Shown one piece after another: positions 55,518 through 63,847 of a stretch of DNA of 64,000 nucleotides. Every line of letters starts with the position of its first letter. Within the stretch, counting starts at the first letter, position 1. The notes below the pieces were generated by a model that was not told where the DNA came from, searched no databases, and was given only the letters and a program-made list of their open reading frames with translations. The stretch covers positions 62,001 to 126,000 of the forward strand of contig JBILGM010000002.1 in the NCBI GenBank assembly GCA_044351045.1, given 5' to 3'. The translations under genes and the position numbers were made by a program. This stretch comes from UBA6136 sp044351045. Its GTDB lineage: Bacteria; Pseudomonadota; Gammaproteobacteria; Methylococcales; Methylococcaceae.

Positions 55518-56074
55518 CCGCCAGGCAGACCCAGAACTCTCGCCATGACGATGGCATTTTCCCGGCCATTCCTGGCGGGATAATAATCCTTGCGCATGCC
55601 GATCTCGTTGAAACCCATGCTCTCGTAGAGCCGGATGGCATTGGGATTGCTGGGCCTGACCTCCAGAAACAGGCTGTCGGCCTTAAACCGCGTGGCCTCA
55701 TCGATCAGCTTGTGCAAAATCGCTCGGCCATAGCCTCGCCCCTGCCAGCCCGGCGCGATGCATAGATTCAATACGTGTGACTCGCCCCCCCCGATGGTAG
55801 AGATGCCATAGCCCACCACTTCACGCGCCCGTTCGCCTATCCAGCAGTGGTAGCCGATCTTGAAGCAGCTGCGAAAGGTTTCCGGTTCCCAGGGGAATTC
55901 ATAAGCAGCGGACTCAATGCTGGCAAGGACCTCGATATCCTTACGTTCCATCGGACGCAGTATCAATTCGGCGTTTTGCACAAGACTGGGAAAATGTTGG
56001 TAGTAGAAGTCGGCTTCCGCATCGTAGCGAATCCAACGCCTGGCTTTATCAAGAAAATCGAGCAAAGCTTCCAT
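55514..56074 (-). CDS. rimI: Ribosomal protein S18 alanine N-acetyltransferase
   Basis: 186 residues. GNAT motifs: acetyl-CoA site in CIAPGWQGRGYGRAILHKLI, and LEVRPSNPNAIRLYESMGFNEIGMRKDYY, the RimI hallmark with the Asn and the Tyr-Tyr pair. It acetylates the N-terminal Ala of S18. About 40 residues longer than E. coli RimI at the N-terminus, where the sequence has no match I know. The 3' end overlaps the ABC permease stop by 4 bases on the other strand, and uracil-DNA glycosylase begins upstream 4 bases away. Confidence 0.92.
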   Translation of the reverse strand: MEALLDFLDKARRWIRYDAEADFYYQHFPSLVQNAELILRPMERKDIEVLASIESAAYEFPWEPETFRSCFKIGYHCWIGERAREVVGYGISTIGGGESHVLNLCIAPGWQGRGYGRAILHKLIDEATRFKADSLFLEVRPSNPNAIRLYESMGFNEIGMRKDYYPARNGRENAIVMARVLGLPGG

Positions 56075-56078
56075 ATGC

Positions 56079-56786
56079 CTAGTTTCCGATGGATTGACTG
56101 AGCGTTCGGCGAGCCAACTTGAGATCTTCCCAGGCCCGGCGCTTTTCCGTCTGGGAGCGAAGCAGATAGGCGGGGTGATAGGTCACCACCAACGGAGTGG
56201 AGTGATAGTCATGCACGACACCACGAAGCTTGCCGATGGGCGTGGCGGTCTTCAGCAGGTTCTGGGCAGCAATGCGTCCCACGGCAATGATAATGGACGG
56301 CCTGACCAGCGCCACCTGAGAAAGCAGGTGGGATTCGCAGGCGGCCGCCTCATCATGGGAGGGGTCGCGATTTTTGGGCGGGCGACACTTCAGCACATTG
56401 GCGATGTAGACCTCTTCGCGGGACAGACCCAGCGCCTTGATCATTTCATCGAGCAGTTGCCCGGCGCGGCCAACGAACGGCTCACCCCGAAGGTCTTCTT
56501 GCTCCCCCGGGGCCTCGCCAATGAACATCCATTTTGCCTGGCGGCTACCGACTCCAAAGACGGTTTGCGTGCGGGTTTCGTGCAAGTTGCAACGAGTGCA
56601 CTCGCGAACGCATTGCTCGAGAACATCCCAATCGAGAACCAGGGACTGACTGCTATCCGAGAAGTCTTCAGTGGAGTCAATCATGGCTAAACAGGAGGAA
56701 GGTCCATGGGGCACCGGAAACCGCGGCGTCCAGATTTCAATGCCCATGGTCTGCAGGCGATTATGTCGTATGTCCGGACGACTCAT
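56079..56786 (-). CDS. Family 4 (UDGa) uracil-DNA glycosylase with Fe-S cluster
   Basis: 235 residues. The [4Fe-4S] ligands are CTRC near residue 66, LKCRPP near residue 141 and ACESHL near residue 157. Motif A is GEAPGEQEDLRGEPFVGRAG and the late motif is VTYHPAYLLR. The enzyme removes uracil from DNA. The start at 56786 is kept because MGIEIWTPRF, usual for gammaproteobacterial members, lies 13 codons in. It is co-oriented with rimI. Confidence 0.93.
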   Translation of the reverse strand: MSRPDIRHNRLQTMGIEIWTPRFPVPHGPSSCLAMIDSTEDFSDSSQSLVLDWDVLEQCVRECTRCNLHETRTQTVFGVGSRQAKWMFIGEAPGEQEDLRGEPFVGRAGQLLDEMIKALGLSREEVYIANVLKCRPPKNRDPSHDEAAACESHLLSQVALVRPSIIIAVGRIAAQNLLKTATPIGKLRGVVHDYHSTPLVVTYHPAYLLRSQTEKRRAWEDLKLARRTLSQSIGN

Positions 56787-56805
56787 TCCGAATTAGCCTG
56801 TCAGT

Positions 56806-58353
56806 TCAGACGTCGCCCGCTACCTGGGGATGCATCCGCTGACTGGGAGCTCGCAGCCGATTGACGGCATGGATATAAGCCTTGGCGGACGCAATCACGA
56901 TATCAGTATCAGCGCCCTGCCCGTTGACGATACGACCGGCCTTCTCCAACCGGACAGTGACCTCGCCCTGGGCATCGGTGCCAGTCGTGATGTTATTGAC
57001 GGAATAGAGCAGCAATTGCGCCTGGGTTGCCACCAGAGATTCGATCGCCTTGAGGCTGGCATCGACCACACCACCGCCCGTGGCCGTTCCGGTCAGCTCT
57101 TCCTGATCGATGCGCAGGGTGACGGAAGCCGTTGGAATCTCGCCCGTTTCGGAACAGACCTTCAGCGCAACGAGATGCACGCCCTCCTCTTCCGCCGCCA
57201 GAGCGGCATCGCTGATGAGCGCCTGCAGGTCTTCATCGAAGATGTCATGCTTCTTATCCGCAAGATCCTTGAAACGCGAAAAGGCGTCATTCAATTCCGC
57301 CTCGGAACCAAATTCGATGCCCAATTCCTGCATCCGGGTCTTAAAGGCATTACGGCCTGAATGCTTGCCCAACACCATGCGATTGGCCGTCCATCCAACA
57401 TCCTCGGCACGCATGATTTCATAGGTTTCGCGATGCTTTAGCACACCATCCTGGTGAATACCGGATTCATGGGCAAAGGCGTTGGCACCGACGATCGCCT
57501 TGTTGGGTTGCACCGGGAAACCGGTAATACTCGACACCAGCTTGGAACAGGTCACGATTTCTCGCGTATCAATGTCCACATGGCAGGGGAACACGTCCTT
57601 ACGGGTCGTGATCGCCATGACTACTTCCTCCAGCGCTGCGTTGCCGGCTCGTTCACCCAGGCCGTTGATCGTGCATTCCACCTGACGGGCACCATTCAGC
57701 ACGGCGGACAGTGAATTGGCAACCGCCAAGCCAAGGTCGTTGTGACAATGGACGGAGAAAATCGCCTTGTCGGCATTGGGGATACGTTCGCGCAAGCGCA
57801 GAATGGTCTGGCCGAATTGGTGTGGCAGGCTGTAGCCGACGGTATCGGGGATGTTCAGCGTGGAGGCACCGGCGTCGATTACGGCTTCCAGAATACGGCA
57901 GAGAAAGTCCTCCTCCGAGCGTCCAGCATCCTCTGGAGAAAATTCGACATTGTCGGTGTACTGACGGGCGCGCTTGACCGCCTTGACTGCATGTTCGATC
58001 ACCTGCTCCGGCGCCATGCGCAGCTTCAGCTGCATATGGATCGGCGAGGTGGCGATGAACGTATGGATGCGCGATTGGGGTGCATCGCGGAGGGCTTCAC
58101 CCGCACGATCAATATCCCTGTCCAGTGCCCGAGCCAAACCGCAGACCATGCTGTCCTTGATGGTTCGGGCGACGGCCTGTACCCCTTCGAAATCGCCTTG
58201 ACTCGCCGCCGGAAAACCGGCCTCGATGACATCCACACGCAGACGCTCCAACGCCTTGGCAATGCGGACCTTTTCTTCGCGGGTCATGGACGCGCCGGGG
58301 CTTTGCTCGCCGTCGCGAAGCGTCGTATCAAAAATGATGAGTTTGTCGGTCAT
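56806..58353 (-). CDS. leuA: 2-isopropylmalate synthase
   Basis: 515 residues from ATG 58353 (AAGAGGA upstream). The catalytic TIM-barrel motifs FDTTLRDGEQSPGASM near residue 8 and HCHNDLGLAVANS near residue 202 (metal His pair) are present. The C-terminal leucine-binding regulatory domain follows from about residue 390. It makes 2-isopropylmalate, the first leucine-specific step. Preceded by a leader with hairpins and a short leucine-containing frame. Last gene of the ilvB-ilvN-ilvC-pssA-leuA cluster. Confidence 0.96.
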   Translation of the reverse strand: MTDKLIIFDTTLRDGEQSPGASMTREEKVRIAKALERLRVDVIEAGFPAASQGDFEGVQAVARTIKDSMVCGLARALDRDIDRAGEALRDAPQSRIHTFIATSPIHMQLKLRMAPEQVIEHAVKAVKRARQYTDNVEFSPEDAGRSEEDFLCRILEAVIDAGASTLNIPDTVGYSLPHQFGQTILRLRERIPNADKAIFSVHCHNDLGLAVANSLSAVLNGARQVECTINGLGERAGNAALEEVVMAITTRKDVFPCHVDIDTREIVTCSKLVSSITGFPVQPNKAIVGANAFAHESGIHQDGVLKHRETYEIMRAEDVGWTANRMVLGKHSGRNAFKTRMQELGIEFGSEAELNDAFSRFKDLADKKHDIFDEDLQALISDAALAAEEEGVHLVALKVCSETGEIPTASVTLRIDQEELTGTATGGGVVDASLKAIESLVATQAQLLLYSVNNITTGTDAQGEVTVRLEKAGRIVNGQGADTDIVIASAKAYIHAVNRLRAPSQRMHPQVAGDV

Positions 58354-58384
58354 GGAGAAATCCTCTTGCTGCGTTTGTGTATTT

Positions 58385-58499
58385 TGCCCGGTGGAGCGAC
58401 TTGCTGTATGGGTATATTGATGCCCCTCAGGGCAGCAGAACACCGGGCAGGGTCATAGGCAGTTGCTCAAGAGAATGACTCACGGCACCGAACGGTGCC
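58385..58499 (-). promoter_or_regulatory. leuA leader: short Leu-rich frame with overlapping hairpins (possible attenuator)
   Basis: On the minus strand a 9-codon frame at 58456-58427 reads MTLPGVLLP (3 Leu, 1 Val). TGCCCGGTG within it (58449-58441) can pair with CACCGGGCA downstream (58393-58385), and a separate GGCACCG/CGGTGCC hairpin (58499-58484) precedes it. Alternative pairings of this kind recall leucine attenuators, but the frame has a poor ribosome-binding site and no T tract follows. Confidence 0.3.
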
Positions 58500-58599
58500 T
58501 CAGCATGGAAAGAGGCAGGATAAATATGTATCGGGGTGATTTGAATTCGCATGGATTCACTATAAAGGCCGCAGAAGACTCAGACAAGCCGGTTTGGCC

Positions 58600-59349
58600 T
58601 CAGCTCTTGGCGCCTCGCTCGGAACGCATGCGACGGCGGAGCACCAGAGTCAAAACCAGCCCCGATATGGCGTAGCAGGTGAATAGCGCAAACAAAACCA
58701 ATGGCGGGTTGGTGAACAGAAAAGCGAATACCAGCATGATCAGAATGGCCCAAATGAACGAGACCCGACCGCGGAAATCGATCTGCTTGAAACTGTAGTA
58801 TCGAAAATTGCTCACCATCACCAATCCAGTGAAGATGGATAGGCCCACAGCTACATATTTGACGGAATCGGGGGGAATGTCATGGGCAACGCAGACCCAT
58901 ATGAACCCAGCAAGAATGGCCGCGGCAGACGGACTTGGCAGGCCCTGAAAATATCGTTTGTCCTGAGTATCGATCTGCGTGTTAAAGCGCGCCAGGCGGA
59001 GCGCTGCACCGGCCGCATGGACGAATACCGCCACCCAACCCAGCTTGCCCAGACTTGAGAGCACCCAGGAATACATCACGAGCGCCGGCGCCGCACCGAA
59101 CGAAATCATGTCGGCCATGCTGTCATATTCCGCCCCAAAAGCGCTTTCAGTATTGGTCAGCCGGGCGACGCGACCATCAAGACCATCAAGCACCATGGCA
59201 AGAAAGATGGAAACGGCAGCGACCTCGTATAGGCCGTTCATGGCGGCAGTAATAGCGTAGAACCCGGCAAACAGGGCCGCCGTGGTAAAAAGATTAGGCA
59301 ACAAATAAATGCCGCGCCGCCGATTTTTCTTGGAAATATTCTGTTCCAT
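58600..59349 (-). CDS. pssA: CDP-diacylglycerol--serine O-phosphatidyltransferase
   Basis: 249 residues from ATG 59349 (AGGATTGACG upstream); earlier in-frame starts lack homology. The CDP-alcohol phosphotransferase motif is DGLDGRVARLTNTESAFGAEYDSMAD, its Asp/Gly/Ala-Arg/Gly/Asp/Asp pattern intact near residue 65. About seven hydrophobic segments. It makes phosphatidylserine for phosphatidylethanolamine. It sits between ilvC and leuA, an arrangement common in gammaproteobacteria. Confidence 0.93.
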   Translation of the reverse strand: MEQNISKKNRRRGIYLLPNLFTTAALFAGFYAITAAMNGLYEVAAVSIFLAMVLDGLDGRVARLTNTESAFGAEYDSMADMISFGAAPALVMYSWVLSSLGKLGWVAVFVHAAGAALRLARFNTQIDTQDKRYFQGLPSPSAAAILAGFIWVCVAHDIPPDSVKYVAVGLSIFTGLVMVSNFRYYSFKQIDFRGRVSFIWAILIMLVFAFLFTNPPLVLFALFTCYAISGLVLTLVLRRRMRSERGAKS

Positions 59350-59485
59350 CGTCAATCCTGGCATCACCGGTTGAGGGAAAGCTTGGAGACTATTGTCGCT
59401 TGTCCGAGGGCTGCTCCGTTCCACCGAGCCCATACAAGAAAGGGTGAGACTAGCCCACCCTTTGCATGATCGATTCTTCGAGCAA

Positions 59486-60502
59486 TCAGTTTTTTGTCTG
59501 GTCGACGATTTTGTTGGCCTTGATCCAGGGCATCATTCCGCGGAGACGCTCGCCCACTTCTTCGATCGGATGTTCTCGACCCAGGCGACGCTTTGCCTTG
59601 AGTGTGGCCGCTCCCGCCTGGTTTTCCAGAATGAATTCACGAGCAAATTCACCCGTCTGGATTTCGCGAAGTATTTTCTTCATTTCCAGCTTGGTCTGCT
59701 CGGTGACAATCCGTGGACCGCGGGTAAGGTCGCCGTATTCAGCCGTATTGGAGATCGAGTAACGCATGTTGGCAATACCGCCTTCATACATCAAATCGAC
59801 GATCAGCTTCAGTTCGTGCAGACACTCGAAGTAGGCCATTTCAGGGGCATACCCGGCTTCCACCAGCGTCTCAAATCCAGCCTGCACCAGCGCCGTTGCA
59901 CCACCACAGAGCACGGCCTGCTCGCCAAACAGGTCGGTTTCGGTTTCTTCACGGAAGCTTGTTTCGATGATGCCGGTGCGGCCGCCACCAATCGCGGAGG
60001 CGTAGGAAAGTGCCAATTCCTTGGCTATGCCCGAGGCGTTCTGGGCTACGGCAATCAGGTCGGGGATACCGGCACCTTTGACGTATTCGCTACGAACGGT
60101 GTGACCCGGAGCCTTGGGCGCGACCATGATGACGTCCAGATCGGCACGCGGCTGGATCAGTCCGAAATGGATGCCAAAACCATGTGCAAAAGCCAAGGCC
60201 GCACCCTTTTTGATGTTGGGCTCGATCTGCTCTTCATAGAGCTTCGCCTGATGTTCGTCCGGCGCCAGAATCATGACCACGTCAGCCGATTTCACGGCCT
60301 CCGCAATATCAGCGACCGCCAGACCGGCATTTTGGGCCTTCGCAGCAGAGGCCGAACCAGGGCGCAAGGCAACCACCACGTCGACACCGGAATCCTTCAG
60401 GTTGTTGGCATGGGCATGACCCTGCGAACCGTAACCGACGATGGCAACTTTCTTGCCCCGGATGATGGAAAGGTCGGCGTCTTTGTCGTAATAGACCTGC
60501 AT
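59486..60502 (-). CDS. ilvC: Ketol-acid reductoisomerase (class I)
   Basis: 338 residues, class I short form. NADPH site GYGSQGHAHANNLKDSG near residue 24, metal ligands in ALAFAHGFGIH and the later EQAVLCGG and DLMYEGGIANMRYSISNTAEYG. It isomerises and reduces acetolactate in valine and isoleucine synthesis. It lies downstream of ilvN by 38 bases. Confidence 0.97.
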   Translation of the reverse strand: MQVYYDKDADLSIIRGKKVAIVGYGSQGHAHANNLKDSGVDVVVALRPGSASAAKAQNAGLAVADIAEAVKSADVVMILAPDEHQAKLYEEQIEPNIKKGAALAFAHGFGIHFGLIQPRADLDVIMVAPKAPGHTVRSEYVKGAGIPDLIAVAQNASGIAKELALSYASAIGGGRTGIIETSFREETETDLFGEQAVLCGGATALVQAGFETLVEAGYAPEMAYFECLHELKLIVDLMYEGGIANMRYSISNTAEYGDLTRGPRIVTEQTKLEMKKILREIQTGEFAREFILENQAGAATLKAKRRLGREHPIEEVGERLRGMMPWIKANKIVDQTKN

Positions 60503-60540
60503 GTATGTTCCTCAAATAATGGTACGTTCAGATTGATAAT

Positions 60541-61035
60541 TCAGGCGTGTAATCCACGCTCACCGCGAAGCATGCCGGTGGTGCCGGAGCGAACCACTTC
60601 GATAATCAGCTCTTCGCTGATGGTCCGCAGAAAAGCATCCATTTTGGACTTTTCACCGGTGACCTCGATCACGTAGGTCGTAGGGGTCACGTCCAGTATC
60701 CTGCCGCGAAAGATATCACAGAGCCGTTTGACTTCGTCCCGCATCGGGCCGGAGGCCCGAACCTTGACCATCATTAACTCACGCTCAATATGAGACGACT
60801 CAGAGAGATCAATCAGCTTGACCACATCGATCAGCTTGTTCAGCTGCTTGGTAATCTGCTCGACGATTTCATCACTGCCTGAAGTGACAATGGTCATTCT
60901 GGATAGGGACCCGTCCTCGGTGGGCGCGACCGTCAGCGTTTCGATGTTATATCCACGCGCGGAGAACAGCCCTGCAACACGCGACAGCGCGCCGGCTTCG
61001 TTCTCGATGAGTATGGAAATGATATGCCGCTTCAT
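60541..61035 (-). CDS. ilvN: Acetolactate synthase small (regulatory) subunit
   Basis: 164 residues, ilvH/ilvN type. The ACT domain is IISILIENEAGALSRVAGLFSARGYNIETLTV, with its ligand loop near the N-terminus, and a second ACT-like half follows. It confers valine feedback inhibition. It overlaps ilvB by 4 bases and is translated as a unit with it. Confidence 0.96.
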   Translation of the reverse strand: MKRHIISILIENEAGALSRVAGLFSARGYNIETLTVAPTEDGSLSRMTIVTSGSDEIVEQITKQLNKLIDVVKLIDLSESSHIERELMMVKVRASGPMRDEVKRLCDIFRGRILDVTPTTYVIEVTGEKSKMDAFLRTISEELIIEVVRSGTTGMLRGERGLHA

Positions 61036-62762
61036 GACAGCTCCCGATCCACGGAGACCCCTGGCGCCATACGCATTTCATGATGGGCTTTGCCAGCCTC
61101 GATCATCGGATAGACGTTTTCGGCCGGGTCGGTCAGGAAATCCATGAACACGGTTCGGTCTCTTAACTTGAAAGCTTCTTCAAGCGCTGGACGAACATCC
61201 TCCGGTTTATCGATGCGCATGCCGACGTGACCATAAGCCTCGGCAAGCTTGACGAAGTCAGGGATCGTCTCGAGATACGACTCCGAGTAGCGGCTCTCGT
61301 ATGAGAACTCCTGCCACTGACGCACCATACCCATATAACCGTTATTGAGGTTGATGACCTTGATACCGGTCCGGTATTGCAGTGCTGTCGCCAGTTCCTG
61401 GATGCACATCTGGATACTGGCTTCACCGGTGATGCAGGCCACATCCGCTTCCGGGTGAGCAAGCTTCACGCCGATCGCCGAGGGCAAACCAAACCCCATG
61501 GTCCCTAGACCGCCAGAATTGATCCAACGACGTGGCTTGTCGAATTTATAGAACTGCGCCGCCCACATCTGATGCTGTCCCACATCAGAGGTGACAAATG
61601 CCTCTCCGTGCGTAACCTCCCATAACTGCTCAACCACATACTGCGGCTTGATTCGTTGGCTCAACCGATCAAAGCTGAGGCAGTTGATGGAGCGCCATTT
61701 CTCGATCAGTTCCCACCAGGTGGATAAGGCCTTGGCGTTCGGCTTTTCCCCAGAAGCTTCCAACATCTCGAGCATTTCATCAACCACAGGGCCGACTTCG
61801 CCTACGATGGGCACGTCCACCCGAACCGTCTTGGAGATGGACGCAGGATCGATGTCGATATGAACTATTTTTGCATGGGGGCAAAACTGCGCGAGCTTGC
61901 CGGTGACGCGGTCATCGAAACGGGCACCAACGGCCAGCAGCACATCGCACTCATGCATGCCCATATTGGCTTCATAAGTCCCATGCATGCCAAGCATCCC
62001 CACAAACAGACAATCGCTCGCAGGATAGGCACCCAAACCCATCAAGGTGTTGGTGATAGGGAATCCGAGCCAGCGAGTCAGCCTGACCAGCGACTCGCTG
62101 GCGTTACCCAGAACGACACCGCCACCGCTGTAAATCATCGGCCGTTCGGCAGACAGCAGAAGATCGACGGCCTTTTTGATCTGCCACCGATGCCCCTTGA
62201 GGTTAGGATTGTAGGAACGGATGGCAATCGTTTCCGGATACTCGTAGGGGATCTTGATGTTCGGGTCAGTAATGTCCTTGGGTATATCGACCACGACCGG
62301 GCCGGGCCGGCCACTGGTTGCTATATAAAAGGCCTTCTTGATGGTTTCCGCCAGTTTGGAAAGATCGCTCACCAGGAAGTTGTGCTTCACGCACGGGCGG
62401 GTAATGCCGATCGTGTCACATTCCTGGAAGGCATCGCTACCGATAACTGGGGTTGGCACCTGGCCGGTGATAACCACCAGCGGAACGGAGTCCATATAAG
62501 CCGTGGCGATACCTGTCACGGCATTCGTAGCACCCGGACCGGACGTCACCAGCACCACGCCAGGTTTGCCCGTCGCCCGTGCGTAACCGTCAGCGGCGTG
62601 TGTCGCGCCTTGTTCGTGACGTACCAGAATATGTCGGACGTCATCCTGCCGGAACAACGCATCATAGATATGCAGGACCGATCCGCCGGGGTAGCCAAAA
62701 ATGTATTGGACTCCCTCGTCTTTCAAACACCGGACAACGATTTCAGCGCCGCTGAGCTTCAC
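61032..62762 (-). CDS. ilvB: Acetolactate synthase large (catalytic) subunit
   Basis: 576 residues starting with GTG 62762 (AGGTGAGG upstream). ThDP-enzyme motifs: GYPGGSVLHI near residue 25, RHEQGATHAADGYARA with the catalytic Glu, and the diphosphate site LGTMGFGLPSAIG followed by TGEASIQM near residue 445. It condenses pyruvate to acetolactate, the entry to valine and leucine. A possible terminator/attenuator and a plausible promoter lie just upstream. Confidence 0.97.
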   Translation of the reverse strand: MKLSGAEIVVRCLKDEGVQYIFGYPGGSVLHIYDALFRQDDVRHILVRHEQGATHAADGYARATGKPGVVLVTSGPGATNAVTGIATAYMDSVPLVVITGQVPTPVIGSDAFQECDTIGITRPCVKHNFLVSDLSKLAETIKKAFYIATSGRPGPVVVDIPKDITDPNIKIPYEYPETIAIRSYNPNLKGHRWQIKKAVDLLLSAERPMIYSGGGVVLGNASESLVRLTRWLGFPITNTLMGLGAYPASDCLFVGMLGMHGTYEANMGMHECDVLLAVGARFDDRVTGKLAQFCPHAKIVHIDIDPASISKTVRVDVPIVGEVGPVVDEMLEMLEASGEKPNAKALSTWWELIEKWRSINCLSFDRLSQRIKPQYVVEQLWEVTHGEAFVTSDVGQHQMWAAQFYKFDKPRRWINSGGLGTMGFGLPSAIGVKLAHPEADVACITGEASIQMCIQELATALQYRTGIKVINLNNGYMGMVRQWQEFSYESRYSESYLETIPDFVKLAEAYGHVGMRIDKPEDVRPALEEAFKLRDRTVFMDFLTDPAENVYPMIEAGKAHHEMRMAPGVSVDRELS

Positions 62763-62781
62763 GCAACCTCACCTTGGCCAT

Positions 62782-62807
62782 AAAAAATTCAGGGCGTCAG
62801 GACGCCC
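62782..62807 (-). terminator. Hairpin plus T-run upstream of ilvB (possible attenuator)
   Basis: On the minus strand GGGCGT (62807-62802) and ACGCCC (62797-62792) form a 6-base stem with a CCTG loop, extendable by one G-C pair, followed by TGAA then six T (62787-62782), 20 bases before the ilvB GTG. It would terminate an ilv transcript early unless an alternative structure forms. Confidence 0.5.
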
Positions 62808-62833
62808 GAGAATGGATCAAAAAATGGTTGACT

Positions 62834-62862
62834 AACTTACTAGGACTTAGGGGCATCGTCAA
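62834..62862 (-). promoter_or_regulatory. Candidate sigma70 promoter of the ilvB operon
   Basis: TTGACG at 62862-62857 and TAAGTT at 62839-62834 with a 17-base spacer (minus strand). Transcription would start near 62827, about 65 bases before the ilvB start, putting the hairpin/T-run in the leader. The -10 box is only moderate. Confidence 0.35.
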
Positions 62863-62964
62863 GGCGCAACCGCATGAATGACGGGGTTCATCAAGCGCCC
62901 AAGGCGCATTTCGCAACCCATACTTAGATCAAAGGTTCAGAGCAGTGGGGTCACTCAAACGGCC

Positions 62965-63180
62965 TCACTTTTGCTGTCGCCAGCGGTAATGAATTCTTCC
63001 ATCATCGCAACGCCACCCCCCGCGATTGCTACCATCGGCCGCACCCACCGCCTGACAATGATTCGCCCCGACAAATTTCTGCCAATCTCCCTCGCCTTCA
63101 TGGGCGGTAAGGATCAGGTAGGCGACAAACATCAGGGCTATCCCCAGCGCCGAAAAAACGGCGATGTCCATTGGTTTCAT
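62965..63180 (-). CDS. Small membrane-anchored protein of unknown function
   Basis: 71 residues. One hydrophobic segment (IAVFSALGIALMFVAYLIL) then a soluble part with two Cys (GANHCQAVG and GWRCDDGRIHYRW), forming a conserved-looking disulfide motif. I do not recognise the family. It lies downstream of dsrC by about 55 bases on the same strand, so it may be the last gene of the dsr unit, or stand alone. Confidence 0.6.
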   Translation of the reverse strand: MKPMDIAVFSALGIALMFVAYLILTAHEGEGDWQKFVGANHCQAVGAADGSNRGGWRCDDGRIHYRWRQQK

Positions 63181-63234
63181 GGTCAGGATTCTCTGCTATT
63201 CACACAAGTCGAAGACTTTCCAACCCCGTCCCCC

Positions 63235-63555
63235 TCAAATGCAGCCCGGCGGTTTGGGCAAACCGGCCACCATGCAGGTGTATCTGACGGGGCTACCGGC
63301 AAACAGCGCGTTCAAGTACCGCGAATTGCCCTTGTCCGGACCCAGCGTTTTTGCCACGGCTTTCACAAACATTCGATTATTCGGTAAATGACGAAAGCGG
63401 GCATGATATTCCCTAATAAGGTCGATGATCTCCCAATGCGCCTCAGTCAACATCAGAGGGATGCGGTCTGCCAGTTGACGAGCGACCGATTCGTCCCACT
63501 GGCCGCCGTCCAGCAGAAAGCCATCTTCCGTGGTTTCGGGAATTTGCCTGGTCAT
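63235..63555 (-). CDS. dsrC: DsrC, sulfur-transfer protein with both redox cysteines
   Basis: 106 residues. The C-terminal arm reads YTCMVAGLPKPPGCI: Cys105 is the penultimate residue and Cys94 lies 11 residues earlier, exactly the two positions of true DsrC. TusE, its tRNA-thiolation relative, keeps only the last one. DsrC accepts sulfur from DsrEFH and hands it to sulfite reductase during sulfur oxidation, or carries a trisulfide in sulfate reducers. The gene starts 11 bases after the dsrH stop, so the order on this strand is dsrF-dsrH-dsrC. Confidence 0.92.
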   Translation of the reverse strand: MTRQIPETTEDGFLLDGGQWDESVARQLADRIPLMLTEAHWEIIDLIREYHARFRHLPNNRMFVKAVAKTLGPDKGNSRYLNALFAGSPVRYTCMVAGLPKPPGCI

Positions 63556-63565
63556 CGGGGATCAC

Positions 63566-63847
63566 TCACGGCCAGGACACGCTGGTTGCGTGTCGCGTCG
63601 TCAGCACGACAAAACCCTCAAAATCGATGAGGGCAAAAGACGGCAGGACGCTGTTCGTCGGTATCCCCCGCTGTGACAGGTGTTCGTGCAGCACGTAAAC
63701 ATCGAGAACGGTTCCATTTGGCTGTTCAATTGCAGTCATGGCCGCATAGACGCCTGCTTCCAGCAATATCAAGGCATCATTGGGCCCCAAGCGATCAAGA
63801 CACCGCGCCAGCCCCTCGGTGGAATTGACCAAATGCAGGACACTCAT
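63566..63847 (-). CDS. dsrH: DsrH/TusB sulfur-relay protein
   Basis: 93 residues from ATG 63847, whose A is the last base of the dsrF stop (TGATG). MSVLHLVNSTEGLARCLDRL is a typical DsrH opening, with the conserved Cys near residue 16. DsrE, DsrF and DsrH form an E2F2H2 complex that passes sulfur to DsrC. The end of the protein (SFALIDFEGFVVLTTRH) matches the family fold. Confidence 0.85.
   Translation of the reverse strand: MSVLHLVNSTEGLARCLDRLGPNDALILLEAGVYAAMTAIEQPNGTVLDVYVLHEHLSQRGIPTNSVLPSFALIDFEGFVVLTTRHATSVSWP

Noticed and set aside
59393..60676. Long open frame (427 codons) opposite ilvC and ilvN
   Set aside because: It lies antisense to two clear genes, has no family signatures, and its codon choice follows from the sense genes. 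Similar long antisense frames opposite trxB (821-1720), cysD (19062-19898) and the NDH-2-like gene (39797-40720) are rejected for the same reason.
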